64,000 nt of DNA from NCBI GenBank assembly GCA_963698275.1, contig CAVOQE010000001.1:1364001-1428000 (forward strand). Reading direction: 5' to 3'. Both the position numbers and the translations under genes were made by a program. This stretch comes from Anderseniella sp963698275 (GTDB lineage: Bacteria; Pseudomonadota; Alphaproteobacteria; Rhizobiales; Aestuariivirgaceae). The notes below the pieces were generated by a model that did no database searches, was not told the origin of the DNA, and saw only the letters and a list, made by a program, of their open reading frames with translations. This document shows positions 34,916-43,100 of the stretch, piece by piece; position 1 is the first letter of the stretch, and every line of letters starts with the position of its first letter.

Positions 34916-35914
34916 TCAGTTTACGGCCTTGGTTCCAGCCAGTATCTTTCGATGTGTCTCTTTTCCGGAAATCCAGTAGTTCATGAGGGTGTCGCCGGTG
35001 GCGAACTCGCCGCGCAGGCTGTTGGAGTTCATGTAATCCTGCCACTCCTTGGATTCATAAACCGCCTGAAAAATTTCCTGGTAAAACGCAATGACATCCG
35101 GCGACAGGCCTGGTGGTCCGACGATTGACCTTTGCATGAAGTAAGTCATGTCCTTGCCCAATTCCGCGAAAGTGGGCACGTCGGGATACTGCTCCAGCCG
35201 TTCAGGTGTAAAGGCGGCAATCGGGCGCGATTTGCCCTGCCTGTAATACTTGTCCTGCTCGGAAGGGTTGTTGACCGTGGAGTTGGCCTTGGCCTCGATC
35301 AGTTCCTTGGCAACCGCACCACCACCCTTGAACGGCTTATAGGCCATTTTCAGACTGTAGGTCTGGTTCAACAGATTGGTCAGCAGATTGTCTTCACCAC
35401 CCTTGCCGGTTCCCGCCATCAGCCATTGCGGCCCCTTGGCAGAGGCCTGCTTGATGAACTGATCGAGATTTGAAATGCCGCTGTCGTTGGTCACCCACAG
35501 CAAAAACGTATCTTCTGCCATGCGCGCGATCGGTGCAAATGTGGTAATGTCTATACCCAGCTTTGGCTGGCGCAGCGGTGTGGTGAAGAAACTGTTGAGG
35601 GTAACCATGACCACATTCGGATTGCCGGTGTTGGCTTTCATGAACTGCAGCGCATCACCGCCGGAGTTGCCCGGCATGTTGACCGGTTCAAAGGGGACCG
35701 GCGACATTTCTTCATCGTTTATGATCTTGATGAAGCGTCGCGCCATCTTGTCAGCGCCGCCGCCTTCGCCTGCCATAATGACCAGTTTGACCGGTTGTTC
35801 CGGATACCATTCAGCAGCAGCCTGCCCGATAGTGGCGAAAACAAAGCCCAGCACTGCTGCTGCAATCAGGCTGACACGATGGAAGAGACGGAATGAATAC
35901 ATGACTGGGTTCAC
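34916..35914 (-). CDS. TctC/Bug-family tripartite tricarboxylate-type solute-binding protein
   Basis: The product has 332 residues. A signal peptide (about 1-34, Q-A-A-A) is followed by the Bug/TctC fold start W-Y-P-E-Q-P-V-K-L-V-I-M-A-G-E-G-G-G-A-D, then N-x-P-G-N-S-G-G and later K-P-F-K-G-G-G-A-V. Such proteins bind carboxylates or aromatic acids for TctAB permeases. No tctA or tctB is in the window, so the protein is an orphan receptor, possibly used for sensing. Next to the TAXI-type gene, 48 bp downstream of it. Confidence 0.75.
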   Translation of the reverse strand: MNPVMYSFRLFHRVSLIAAAVLGFVFATIGQAAAEWYPEQPVKLVIMAGEGGGADKMARRFIKIINDEEMSPVPFEPVNMPGNSGGDALQFMKANTGNPNVVMVTLNSFFTTPLRQPKLGIDITTFAPIARMAEDTFLLWVTNDSGISNLDQFIKQASAKGPQWLMAGTGKGGEDNLLTNLLNQTYSLKMAYKPFKGGGAVAKELIEAKANSTVNNPSEQDKYYRQGKSRPIAAFTPERLEQYPDVPTFAELGKDMTYFMQRSIVGPPGLSPDVIAFYQEIFQAVYESKEWQDYMNSNSLRGEFATGDTLMNYWISGKETHRKILAGTKAVN

Positions 35915-35962
35915 ACTGATCTTGGTTGGTCTGGCAATGCGCCGTACAAAAGGGTGTCGTTG

Positions 35963-37117
35963 TTACTGGTTGGCAGTGCTGGTGTTAACCCAGTCCTTGA
36001 AGCCCTTGAATATCTGCTCGGCATCGGTTTTCGAAATTTCCCCGGCCACACGAATGTTTGCTTCAGCAAGATATTGGGTGAAGGCAGCCCTCAGATCGGC
36101 TGCACTGCAACTGCCCAAATTTGTTGCAACAACTGGTGTGGATGCAGCATCGACGGCAGCCTTGACCCGAATCCAGTTGTCGAGGCGCGCCGACATGTTG
36201 AATTCCTGCCATTTGGGGTGGTTGGGGCGTTTTTTCAGTTCACCGGCATTGGGGAAGAACTGATCGATGAATTGGGATACCTTGCGATAGCGCTTGGTAT
36301 CCTGTTTCCAGTTGAAGGCCAGCAATACGTTCTGCACCGAAACTGTTGAGATGTTCGTGCCGGCAGGGATCAATCGTGGATAATCGCTTGAGTCAATGCT
36401 TGCGGGTAAGTAGTCCGGCATTTTCTCCAGATTGATGGGCACGGGCAACAATCGCAGTCCGGTCTTGGGCAGGTTCTCATACATGCGCACCGGTTTGCCC
36501 GATACGCTGATGACGGCATCCAGTTCACCTTTCTGGAGTTTCAGCAAAGCCAGCGCATAATCGTCGTAGACCGGTGTGTACTGGATGTTGGCTGCGCCGA
36601 AAATGGTGCGCGCCGAGTAATCGCCGCTGCCGTCTTTCGGACCCACGCCGATCCTCCCGCCGGCAAGATCCTGAATCTTGGTGGCTTTCGGTGACGCCAG
36701 CAGATGAACTTCCTCATTGAACAATTTGGTGACGTAAGCCACCCGGCGTTCAAGTTTGGGGAAGGTGTTCTCCGCCCTGATTTTCTCAAGTGTATCGAGT
36801 GAGACAATGGCCAGGTCGATGTCACGAAGGAACAGCAGGTCGGCAATATTCTCCGCGCCGCCACGGCCTGAAATCGTCATCAGCCTGAGGCCGTCCGCGC
36901 GTGCCAGCAGGCCGGCGATTTCGGAGGCCGCACGAAAGGATGTACTGTTGACGTCTTCGGCTACCAGCCTGATAACGCCATCGGCCGCCTGTTTGCGCAG
37001 CTTCCATTCGGCTCCGGTAGTGGCCTGTTGAGAATACGCCCCTGGCGCTAGCAAGGTGAGAAAGAAGGTGAGGAAAATGAGTATGGTAGCAATTGACAGC
37101 GGGTATCTTTTCGCCAT
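35963..37117 (-). CDS. TAXI-family TRAP-type solute-binding protein with C-terminal F-x2-F-x2-W extension
   Basis: The product has 384 residues from ATG 37117 (ATG 37150 gives 11 more). After a signal peptide (about 1-30) the TAXI pattern is recognisable: G-G-A-E-N-I-A-D-L-L, I-A-I-V-S-L-D, G-G-R-I-G-V-G-P-K-D-G-S-G, D-A-V-I-S-V-S-G-K-P. The mature core ends near 330, and residues 338-384 are an extension with A-F-T-Q-Y-L, V-A-G and I-F-K-G-F-K-D-W. It aligns without gaps over 22 residues to the tail of the 31631 protein. No TRAP membrane subunits are nearby. Confidence 0.7.
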   Translation of the reverse strand: MAKRYPLSIATILIFLTFFLTLLAPGAYSQQATTGAEWKLRKQAADGVIRLVAEDVNSTSFRAASEIAGLLARADGLRLMTISGRGGAENIADLLFLRDIDLAIVSLDTLEKIRAENTFPKLERRVAYVTKLFNEEVHLLASPKATKIQDLAGGRIGVGPKDGSGDYSARTIFGAANIQYTPVYDDYALALLKLQKGELDAVISVSGKPVRMYENLPKTGLRLLPVPINLEKMPDYLPASIDSSDYPRLIPAGTNISTVSVQNVLLAFNWKQDTKRYRKVSQFIDQFFPNAGELKKRPNHPKWQEFNMSARLDNWIRVKAAVDAASTPVVATNLGSCSAADLRAAFTQYLAEANIRVAGEISKTDAEQIFKGFKDWVNTSTANQ

Positions 37118-37384
37118 GACGAACCTTTCATCCGAATACCAGCAGTGCAAGGCCCCCGGTATTGTCGCAACCGCCCCTGTCCGCTTGATAGATCAATTAT
37201 GCCGCCAGCGGAACATTCGCTGCTGGAAGTGACCTTAGTTTGCGGATTTCGCGTCATAATGAAGGCGAAAACACGTTAAACAAAAGGCGGTCCATGCTTC
37301 GGGCTTCATGTTGACCAGGAATTGACCCCAATTCGCCGAGCCGTCAATCAGGACAATACATAACCAGACTGGTAAGGAAATCAT

Positions 37385-38026
37385 ATGGCAAACACGTCTT
37401 CTTGCAAGCGCGGCCTGATCGAAGGTCGCCCAGCACTGATCGTCATCGATATTCAGGCGAGCACCTTCATAAACAGCAGCGACATGAGGGCAATTGACAA
37501 CATGCCCGGCTACAAGGACCGGATGGAACGGGCACGCATGGCAATCGACGCTGCGCGCGAACACGACATACCGGTGATTTTCATTCAGGAAGTGCACCGG
37601 CCGGATCTGGTCGACTTCGGCCGGGAACTGGACGGCGATGAGGACGTTCACTGCCTGGAGGATGATCCCGGCACCGCCATTGCCGAAAAAGAGATGGGGT
37701 TTCTGGCAACGGATTACCTTGTCAGGAAACGGCGGTACTCGGCGTTCTTTGGAACCGATTTTGAGATTCTGTTGCGCGGACTGAATGTCGATACGCTTTT
37801 GCTGTGTGGCGGCCTGACGGATGTGTGTGTGCATTACACCTTCGTGGACGCTCATCAGTCAGATTATTTTTGCCGGGTCATAGAAGATTGTGTGGCGGGA
37901 TCGAGTCTTGAGGCACACGAAGCTTCCCTGCGTGCCATGGAATATCTGCAAACAGGCGCCCGCAGACCGCTGAGTGAAATTGTCACGGCAATGCGTGGCG
38001 CTGGAAATTTCGCGATCCCGGCATGA
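37385..38026 (+). CDS. Isochorismatase-family cysteine hydrolase
   Basis: The product has 213 residues. The family catalytic triad is present: Asp22 in L-I-V-I-D-I-Q, Lys115 in V-R-K-R-R-Y-S-A-F-F, and Cys148 in G-G-L-T-D-V-C-V. Such enzymes cleave isochorismate, nicotinamide, N-carbamoyl compounds, biuret or similar amides. The ending differs from nicotinamidase. A Shine-Dalgarno AAGGAA precedes ATG 37385. The adjacent binding proteins are divergent. Substrate unknown. Confidence 0.82.
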   Translation: MANTSSCKRGLIEGRPALIVIDIQASTFINSSDMRAIDNMPGYKDRMERARMAIDAAREHDIPVIFIQEVHRPDLVDFGRELDGDEDVHCLEDDPGTAIAEKEMGFLATDYLVRKRRYSAFFGTDFEILLRGLNVDTLLLCGGLTDVCVHYTFVDAHQSDYFCRVIEDCVAGSSLEAHEASLRAMEYLQTGARRPLSEIVTAMRGAGNFAIPA

Positions 38027-38144
38027 CGATTTGCTCAGCCGTCTTCACTTCAAAACCAGAAGCATTATGATGACCGTCACATTCACATGCTAACGCCTGT
38101 GACCAACCCCGGGGGATGTCGAAACCTGTGACGGAAGGTCCACA

Positions 38145-38573
38145 ATGAAAACTCGATTGATGATTGCAGCGCAGATTTTGCTGCTGGCCGGCGGTATGAC
38201 TGCGGCCGGAGGGGTGTCTGCACCTGATACGGCTCAAGCGGCGAAATCCTGCGGATTCGGCTGGGCAAAGCCGGGCAAGTACAGAGTGTCCGGCAACTTC
38301 CGGGGAAGGGTTGAGGCAACGTCGGCACGGTTGACGTCCGACTGCCGGGTGTCGCTGCAGATACCCGGCGTGTTTACCGGCGGCCGGGTGAAAAAGTCCG
38401 GCAAGTGCCTGCGATTCGCCCTCAAGGTTGAAGGCCAGCGCAAAGTATTTTTTGCCAAATGGTGCAACACCTATGGCCTGGTTCCATGGAAGGGCCGGAA
38501 CATACGCGCCGAGATCAAGCCGATCTCCATTGAAGCCCCCAGCGTGCGAGCGAAGACGAATTTCAACAATTGA
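38145..38573 (+). CDS. Small exported basic protein, hypothetical
   Basis: The product has 142 residues with a signal peptide (about 1-32, A-Q-A-A). The mature part is basic and contains cysteines in K-S-C-G-F-G-W, S-D-C-R-V, K-C-L-R and W-C-N-T, which could form two disulfides. Two stretches (G-R-V-E-A-T-S-A-R-L and G-G-R-V-K-K-S-G-K) suggest a small beta-barrel. No family recognised. A hairpin follows at 38596-38629. Confidence 0.5.
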   Translation: MKTRLMIAAQILLLAGGMTAAGGVSAPDTAQAAKSCGFGWAKPGKYRVSGNFRGRVEATSARLTSDCRVSLQIPGVFTGGRVKKSGKCLRFALKVEGQRKVFFAKWCNTYGLVPWKGRNIRAEIKPISIEAPSVRAKTNFNN

Positions 38574-38595
38574 GCTGGGTTCCGACCCTCGCTTT

Positions 38596-38629
38596 CAAAC
38601 CGGGCCCGAGCGTGTTCGGGTACGGTTTG
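38596..38629. terminator. Possible terminator hairpin
   Basis: CAAACCG and CGGTTTG enclose a second stem, CCCGA with TCGGG, just after the small exported gene. The T-tract is weak, so it may be rho-assisted or only a structural hairpin. Confidence 0.4.
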
Positions 38630-38680
38630 TCGGCGGGCCTGGGCGACAACCGCCTTCCCTGACATCATGATGCATTCCAT

Positions 38681-38727
38681 TTTGTAACTACAGAAATTTA
38701 CAAATTTACAAAAGTCAAACTTGTAAA
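38681..38727. promoter_or_regulatory. Cluster of TTTACAA/TTGTAA repeats upstream of aminotransferase
   Basis: TTTACAA occurs as direct repeats at 38697 and 38705 and inverted as TTGTAAA at 38721, with a further TTTGTAA at 38681. The pair 38705-38727 forms a palindrome with a 9-nt centre. It lies 116-162 bp before the aminotransferase and probably binds a dimeric regulator, identity unknown. Confidence 0.45.
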
Positions 38728-38842
38728 CAACAAGGGTTACATCTTGACCCAAATTGGCTCGGGTTTTGTTTCTGCATGACTTAGACATAACGCCAAAGGC
38801 ACAACACCAGCCCTGCTGCGATCTTACTTTGGAGGAAACACC

Positions 38843-40042
38843 ATGAAAATCGGTCAATCGCATTTGTTCATTCCCGGACCCACAAATATTCCTGATCGGG
38901 TCCGGCGGGCCATGAATGTCCCGATGGAGGATATGCGGGCGCCGGATTTCGGGGACCTTACAAAACCGTTGTTTGAGGGCCTGAAACGGGTTTTCCAAAT
39001 GACTTCGGGCCGCGTTTTCATGTTTCCCGGATCAGGAACCGGGGCCTGGGAAAGCGCCATCACCAATACTCTGAATGCAGGCGACAAGGTGTTGATGTCC
39101 CGGTTCGGGCAATTCAGCCATCTCTGGGTGGACATGGCGGAGCGGCTCGGTCTTGAGGTGCAGTGCATTGATGTGGAGTGGGGCAAAGGTGTCCCGTTGG
39201 TCGAATATGCGGAAATCCTGGACGCTGACAAAAGCCACTCCATCAGAGCCGTATTCGTGACCCAGAACGAAACGGCTACGGGTGTGACGTCCGATGTGGC
39301 CGGAGTGCGCGCTGCACTGGATGCAACAGGTCATCCGGCGATGTTGTTTGTGGATGGCGTCAGTTCCATCGGATCGATCGATTTCCGGTTTGAGGAATGG
39401 GGTGTCGACCTTGCGGTTGCCGGTTCACAGAAAGGCTTCATGTTGCCCGCAGGCCTGTCCATGCTCGGTGTCAGTGAAAAAGCCCTTGATGCATCGCAAA
39501 GCGCCCGGATGCCGCGCTGCTATTTCTCGTTTGAAGACATGTTGAAGGTCAATGATGACGGCTATTTCCCCTATACGCCGCCAACGCAACTGTTTCACGG
39601 GCTTCGGGAATCCCTTGCGCTCATTGAGGAAGAGGGGCTGCAGAATGTATTTGCGCGCCACAATCGCCTGGCGGAAGGTGTGCGCCGGGGCATACTGGCG
39701 TGGAACGGTTGCAGTCTTTGTGCACACTCTGCGCAGTGGTATTCGGACACCGTTTCGGCAATTGTGGTGCCGGAAACCATTGATGCGCGCGAAGTTATCA
39801 GATTTGGTTACGAGCGCTATCGCACCAGCTTCGGGTCGGGTCTCAGCAAAGTCATGGGCAAAGTGTTCCGCATTGGTCATCTTGGCGACCTGAACGAGGT
39901 CATGTGCCTGGCTGCACTCGCATCGGCGGAAATGGCCCTGCGCGACGCCGGCGCCAAGGTTGAATTCGGTTCCGGCGTAGCGGCTGCACAGGAATGGTAC
40001 AGATCGAGCCAGTCAGTCGAGATTGGTGTCGCAGCCGAATAG
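38843..40042 (+). CDS. Class V pyridoxal-phosphate aminotransferase (serine/aspartate-glyoxylate type)
   Basis: A 399-residue enzyme. The start (F-I-P-G-P-T-N-I-P) and N-E-T-A-T-G-V, D-G-V-S-S-I-G-S and A-G-S-Q-K197-G-F-M are typical of serine-glyoxylate and beta-hydroxyaspartate-cycle aspartate-glyoxylate (BhcA) aminotransferases; Lys197 would hold the cofactor. It transfers an amino group to glyoxylate to make glycine. The other bhc genes (bhcB, bhcC, bhcD) are absent, so the exact role is open. A terminator follows, and the GMC oxidoreductase is the next gene. Confidence 0.85.
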   Translation: MKIGQSHLFIPGPTNIPDRVRRAMNVPMEDMRAPDFGDLTKPLFEGLKRVFQMTSGRVFMFPGSGTGAWESAITNTLNAGDKVLMSRFGQFSHLWVDMAERLGLEVQCIDVEWGKGVPLVEYAEILDADKSHSIRAVFVTQNETATGVTSDVAGVRAALDATGHPAMLFVDGVSSIGSIDFRFEEWGVDLAVAGSQKGFMLPAGLSMLGVSEKALDASQSARMPRCYFSFEDMLKVNDDGYFPYTPPTQLFHGLRESLALIEEEGLQNVFARHNRLAEGVRRGILAWNGCSLCAHSAQWYSDTVSAIVVPETIDAREVIRFGYERYRTSFGSGLSKVMGKVFRIGHLGDLNEVMCLAALASAEMALRDAGAKVEFGSGVAAAQEWYRSSQSVEIGVAAE

Positions 40043-40083
40043 CCCTCCCTGACAACCAGCCATTCCTGCAACGTGGCACACTG

Positions 40084-40127
40084 AACGGGCCGGCAACCGT
40101 CCTGCAAGGCCGGCCCGGTTCTTTTTG
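40084..40127 (+). terminator. Rho-independent terminator after aminotransferase
   Basis: GGGCCGGC (40087-40094) pairs with GCCGGCCC (40109-40116), followed by GGTTCTTTTTG. Confidence 0.75.
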
Positions 40128-40180
40128 CTTGGCAGCAGGCCAGGTTTCGGCAAAGTATCCGAAACGGGTAGGGCTTGTTC

Positions 40181-41827
40181 ATGGGGTGTGAGCGGTTGCA
40201 GGGCGATCAATTGCAGTTTGACTTTGTCATTGTGGGGGCGGGTTCTGCCGGGTGCGTGCTTGCCGGCAATCTGTCTGCTTCAGGCAGGCATTCCGTGTTG
40301 TTGCTGGAAGCCGGGCCCGACCGAAATGGTTTCTGGATAAAGACACCGCTGGGCTACGGCCATTCCCTCTACAATGACGCGGTCAACTGGATGTATGCCA
40401 GCGAACCTGAGGCCGGGCTTGGCGGCCGGACCGTTCCGGTTCCTCGGGGTAAAATTGTCGGTGGCTCCAGCGCCATCAACGCCATGGTCTATATGCGCGG
40501 TACAAAGGCCGACTATGACGAGTGGGAACGCGGCGGGCATCCGGACTGGGCCTGGGACAAGGTTCTGTGCAGCTACAAGCGAATTGAAAATCACTGTATT
40601 CGCGATGCCTGGCATGGGGCAGGAGGGCCGCTGCAAGTGACCAGCAGGGCGCGTGTGGCACATCCGATCTGCGATGCTTTTCTGGAAGCAGGCCAACAAC
40701 TGCAAATTCCGCGCAATACCGACTTCAATGGCGAGTGCGTCGACGGGCTGGGATATTACCATCATACGATTTGCTCGTCCGCAAAGCGCATGTCGGCTGC
40801 ACGCGGCTGGCTTGAGCCGGCACGCAAGCGGCCCAATTTCCGTCTCGAAGCCAATGCCCAGGTTGTGCGGCTCGAGATGGCCGGCCACCAAGTATCCGGC
40901 GTGACCTACCGTCAAAATGGCCGCCTGTTCACCGTCAGGGCACGGCGCGAGGTGGTGCTGGCGAGTGGTGCCATCAACACGCCGCAGCTGCTCATGGTAT
41001 CCGGCATTGGGCCCGGCGCATTACTTCGCGATACAGGTGTTGATGTGCGTCATGACCTTCCCGCAGTTGGACAACACATGCAGGATCACTTCGCCTATGA
41101 CATGCATTTCCGTTCCCGTGTGCCGACCATGAACCAGCAAATAGGATCGTGGCACGGTAAACTGCGTGCAGGTTTGCTGTATTATCTGTTTGGGTCGGGA
41201 CCGTTATCGTCGGGGACCACTCATGCCGGCGGCTTTGTGAAATCGGCTCCATCGCGGGGCAAGTCCAACCTGCAATTATACTTCTCCCCACTGACCCGTG
41301 ATCTGCAGCCCGGGGCTCCGGGGCGGATGGCGCAGGCCGATCCCTATGCCGCGTTCTCCATCGGCGCCTGCAATACAAGACCAAAATCTCGTGGCGACAT
41401 TTCCGTGCGCAGCAATGATGTGCGCGATGCACCGGTGATCCGCTTCAACTTCCTGGATGACCCGGACGATCTGGCTGAAATGATTGAAGGTGCGCGCACA
41501 TTACGGGCATTGGCTGGCGCACCCGCCCTGCAACGGATCATTGAAAACGAGTATCTGCCGGGACCGGATGTCAGCTCGGATATGGATCTTGAGCAGGATA
41601 TTCGTGCAAGGGGCTATTCGATCTATCATCCCTGCAGTAGTTGCCGAATGGGGACTGAGAAGCGTCAGTCCGTCGTCAATTCCCGCCTGAAAGTACACGA
41701 TATGCAAGGGTTAAGGGTCGCAGATGCGTCTGTGATGCCATTTGTGGTGACCGGAAATCTGAATGGCCCAAGCATGATGATTGGACAACGTGCCAGCGAA
41801 ATCATCCTCGAAGATTCAAGCGCTTGA
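40181..41827 (+). CDS. GMC-family FAD-dependent oxidoreductase (choline-dehydrogenase-like)
   Basis: The product has 548 residues from ATG 40181 (a TTG at 40175 is possible). The FAD-binding signature F-V-I-V-G-A-G-S-A-G begins near residue 15 and the GMC signatures R-G-K-I-V-G-G-S-S-A-I-N and S-G-A-I-N-T-P-Q-L-L follow. The C-terminus has Y-H-P-C-S-S-C-R-M-G and N-G-P-S-M-M-I-G-Q-R-A. The conserved catalytic His sits in the Y-H-P-C segment. It oxidises an alcohol to an aldehyde; choline, glucose or polyol substrates are all possible. The neighbours give no clear answer. Confidence 0.82.
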   Translation: MGCERLQGDQLQFDFVIVGAGSAGCVLAGNLSASGRHSVLLLEAGPDRNGFWIKTPLGYGHSLYNDAVNWMYASEPEAGLGGRTVPVPRGKIVGGSSAINAMVYMRGTKADYDEWERGGHPDWAWDKVLCSYKRIENHCIRDAWHGAGGPLQVTSRARVAHPICDAFLEAGQQLQIPRNTDFNGECVDGLGYYHHTICSSAKRMSAARGWLEPARKRPNFRLEANAQVVRLEMAGHQVSGVTYRQNGRLFTVRARREVVLASGAINTPQLLMVSGIGPGALLRDTGVDVRHDLPAVGQHMQDHFAYDMHFRSRVPTMNQQIGSWHGKLRAGLLYYLFGSGPLSSGTTHAGGFVKSAPSRGKSNLQLYFSPLTRDLQPGAPGRMAQADPYAAFSIGACNTRPKSRGDISVRSNDVRDAPVIRFNFLDDPDDLAEMIEGARTLRALAGAPALQRIIENEYLPGPDVSSDMDLEQDIRARGYSIYHPCSSCRMGTEKRQSVVNSRLKVHDMQGLRVADASVMPFVVTGNLNGPSMMIGQRASEIILEDSSA

Positions 41828-41846
41828 GCCTTTTCGGCAAGGCCAG

Positions 41847-41863
41847 TTTGGAATTATTCCAAT
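41847..41863. promoter_or_regulatory. Palindrome resembling an Irr-type iron box
   Basis: TTTGGAA-TTA-TTCCAAT resembles the Irr/ICE palindrome of alphaproteobacteria (TTTAGAA-N3-TTCTAAA as I recall it), with A replaced by G. It lies 126 bp upstream of the ferric-iron binding protein. Confidence 0.45.
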
Positions 41864-41989
41864 TTTAATTCCGCTATTTCAATCAGTTACGGCTTGTCAA
41901 AATGTCGCAAGACAGCGATTTCCACTTGCAAATTTTATTCCTGACTGATTTAGTCGGTTTATAGGTTCACCATTCAAGAGATGTTTCAC

Positions 41990-43042
41990 ATGTCAGTTGT
42001 CAGCTCACCTCTCAATCGCCGCCGTTTTGTCCTTGCCGCAACCGGATCGGCTGTCGGCATGCTTGCCGCTCCTTCAATTCTGCGCGCTGCAGGCGAGATC
42101 AACCTGTATTCATCGCGCCACTACGATACCGACGAGGCGCTTTATGCCAACTTCACCAAGGAAACCGGGATTGGCATCAACAGGATTGAGGCAAAGGCTG
42201 ACCAGCTGATTGAACGGATGAAGGCTGAAGGCATCAACTCACCGGCAGATGTGTTTATTTCAGTTGACGCCGGACGGATCGAACGGGCGAATGTTGAAAA
42301 CCTGCTGCAACCGGTTCAGTCGGAAGTGCTGAGTTCGCGTATTCCTTCCTATCTGCGCCATGCGGACGGCAGCTGGTTCGGTTTTTCCAAGCGTGCCCGT
42401 GTTCTGGTGGTTGCGAAGGACCGCATGGACCCGAAAGATGCACCAAGCTATGAGGCGCTCATCGGGGAGGCAATGAAAGGCAGGGTTCTGATCCGGTCCT
42501 CCGGCAACATCTACAACCAGTCGCTCATGGGGTCGATCATTGCCGCACATGGCGCAGACGAGGCCGCAAAATGGGCAAGCGGCATGGTTGCCAATTTCGC
42601 CCGTTCACCAAAAGGTGGTGACCGAGACCAGATCAAGGCGGTAGCTGCGGGTGAAGGCGATGTCGGTGTGGTCAACAGCTACTATCTCGGCAAGATGATG
42701 AAGTCGAGCAAGGAAGATCAGCGCCAGGCAGCAGACAAGGTAACCCTGGTGTTTCCAAACCAGGCCGACCGCGGTACCCATGTGAACATCTCCGGGGGCG
42801 GGGTGGCGCGTCATGCGAAGAACAAGTCTGGTGCCATCAAGTTCCTGGAGTATCTGGCCTCCGACCAGGCGCAGGAATTTTTTGCCGCAGGCAATGTGGA
42901 ATACCCGGTTGTAAAAGGTGTGCCTCTTGCCAGCCCGCTGGATACATTTGGCGAGTTCAAGGAAGATACGCTGGATGTGCAGAGGTTTGCATCACTCAAT
43001 GCGGAAGCTGTGCAGATCATGGATAAGGCCGGCTGGAAATAA
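41990..43042 (+). CDS. Ferric-iron ABC transporter periplasmic binding protein (FutA/FbpA-like), Tat-exported
   Basis: The product has 350 residues from ATG 41990, with AAGAG 9 nt upstream (ATG 41981 abuts it). The N-terminus L-N-R-R-R-F-V-L-A-A is a twin-arginine signal. The mature part shows E-I-N-L-Y-S-S-R-H-Y-D-T-D-E-A-L-Y, V-V-N-S-Y-Y-L-G and A-D-R-G-T-H-V-N, matching Fbp/Fut-type proteins, where paired Tyr residues bind Fe3+. The permease follows 58 bp later. A possible Irr box lies upstream. Confidence 0.85.
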   Translation: MSVVSSPLNRRRFVLAATGSAVGMLAAPSILRAAGEINLYSSRHYDTDEALYANFTKETGIGINRIEAKADQLIERMKAEGINSPADVFISVDAGRIERANVENLLQPVQSEVLSSRIPSYLRHADGSWFGFSKRARVLVVAKDRMDPKDAPSYEALIGEAMKGRVLIRSSGNIYNQSLMGSIIAAHGADEAAKWASGMVANFARSPKGGDRDQIKAVAAGEGDVGVVNSYYLGKMMKSSKEDQRQAADKVTLVFPNQADRGTHVNISGGGVARHAKNKSGAIKFLEYLASDQAQEFFAAGNVEYPVVKGVPLASPLDTFGEFKEDTLDVQRFASLNAEAVQIMDKAGWK

Positions 43043-43100
43043 TCTCGACTGCCGGCTGCACCAAACAGCCGGTTGAAGAGCAGACTTGGCCGGACTTGAC

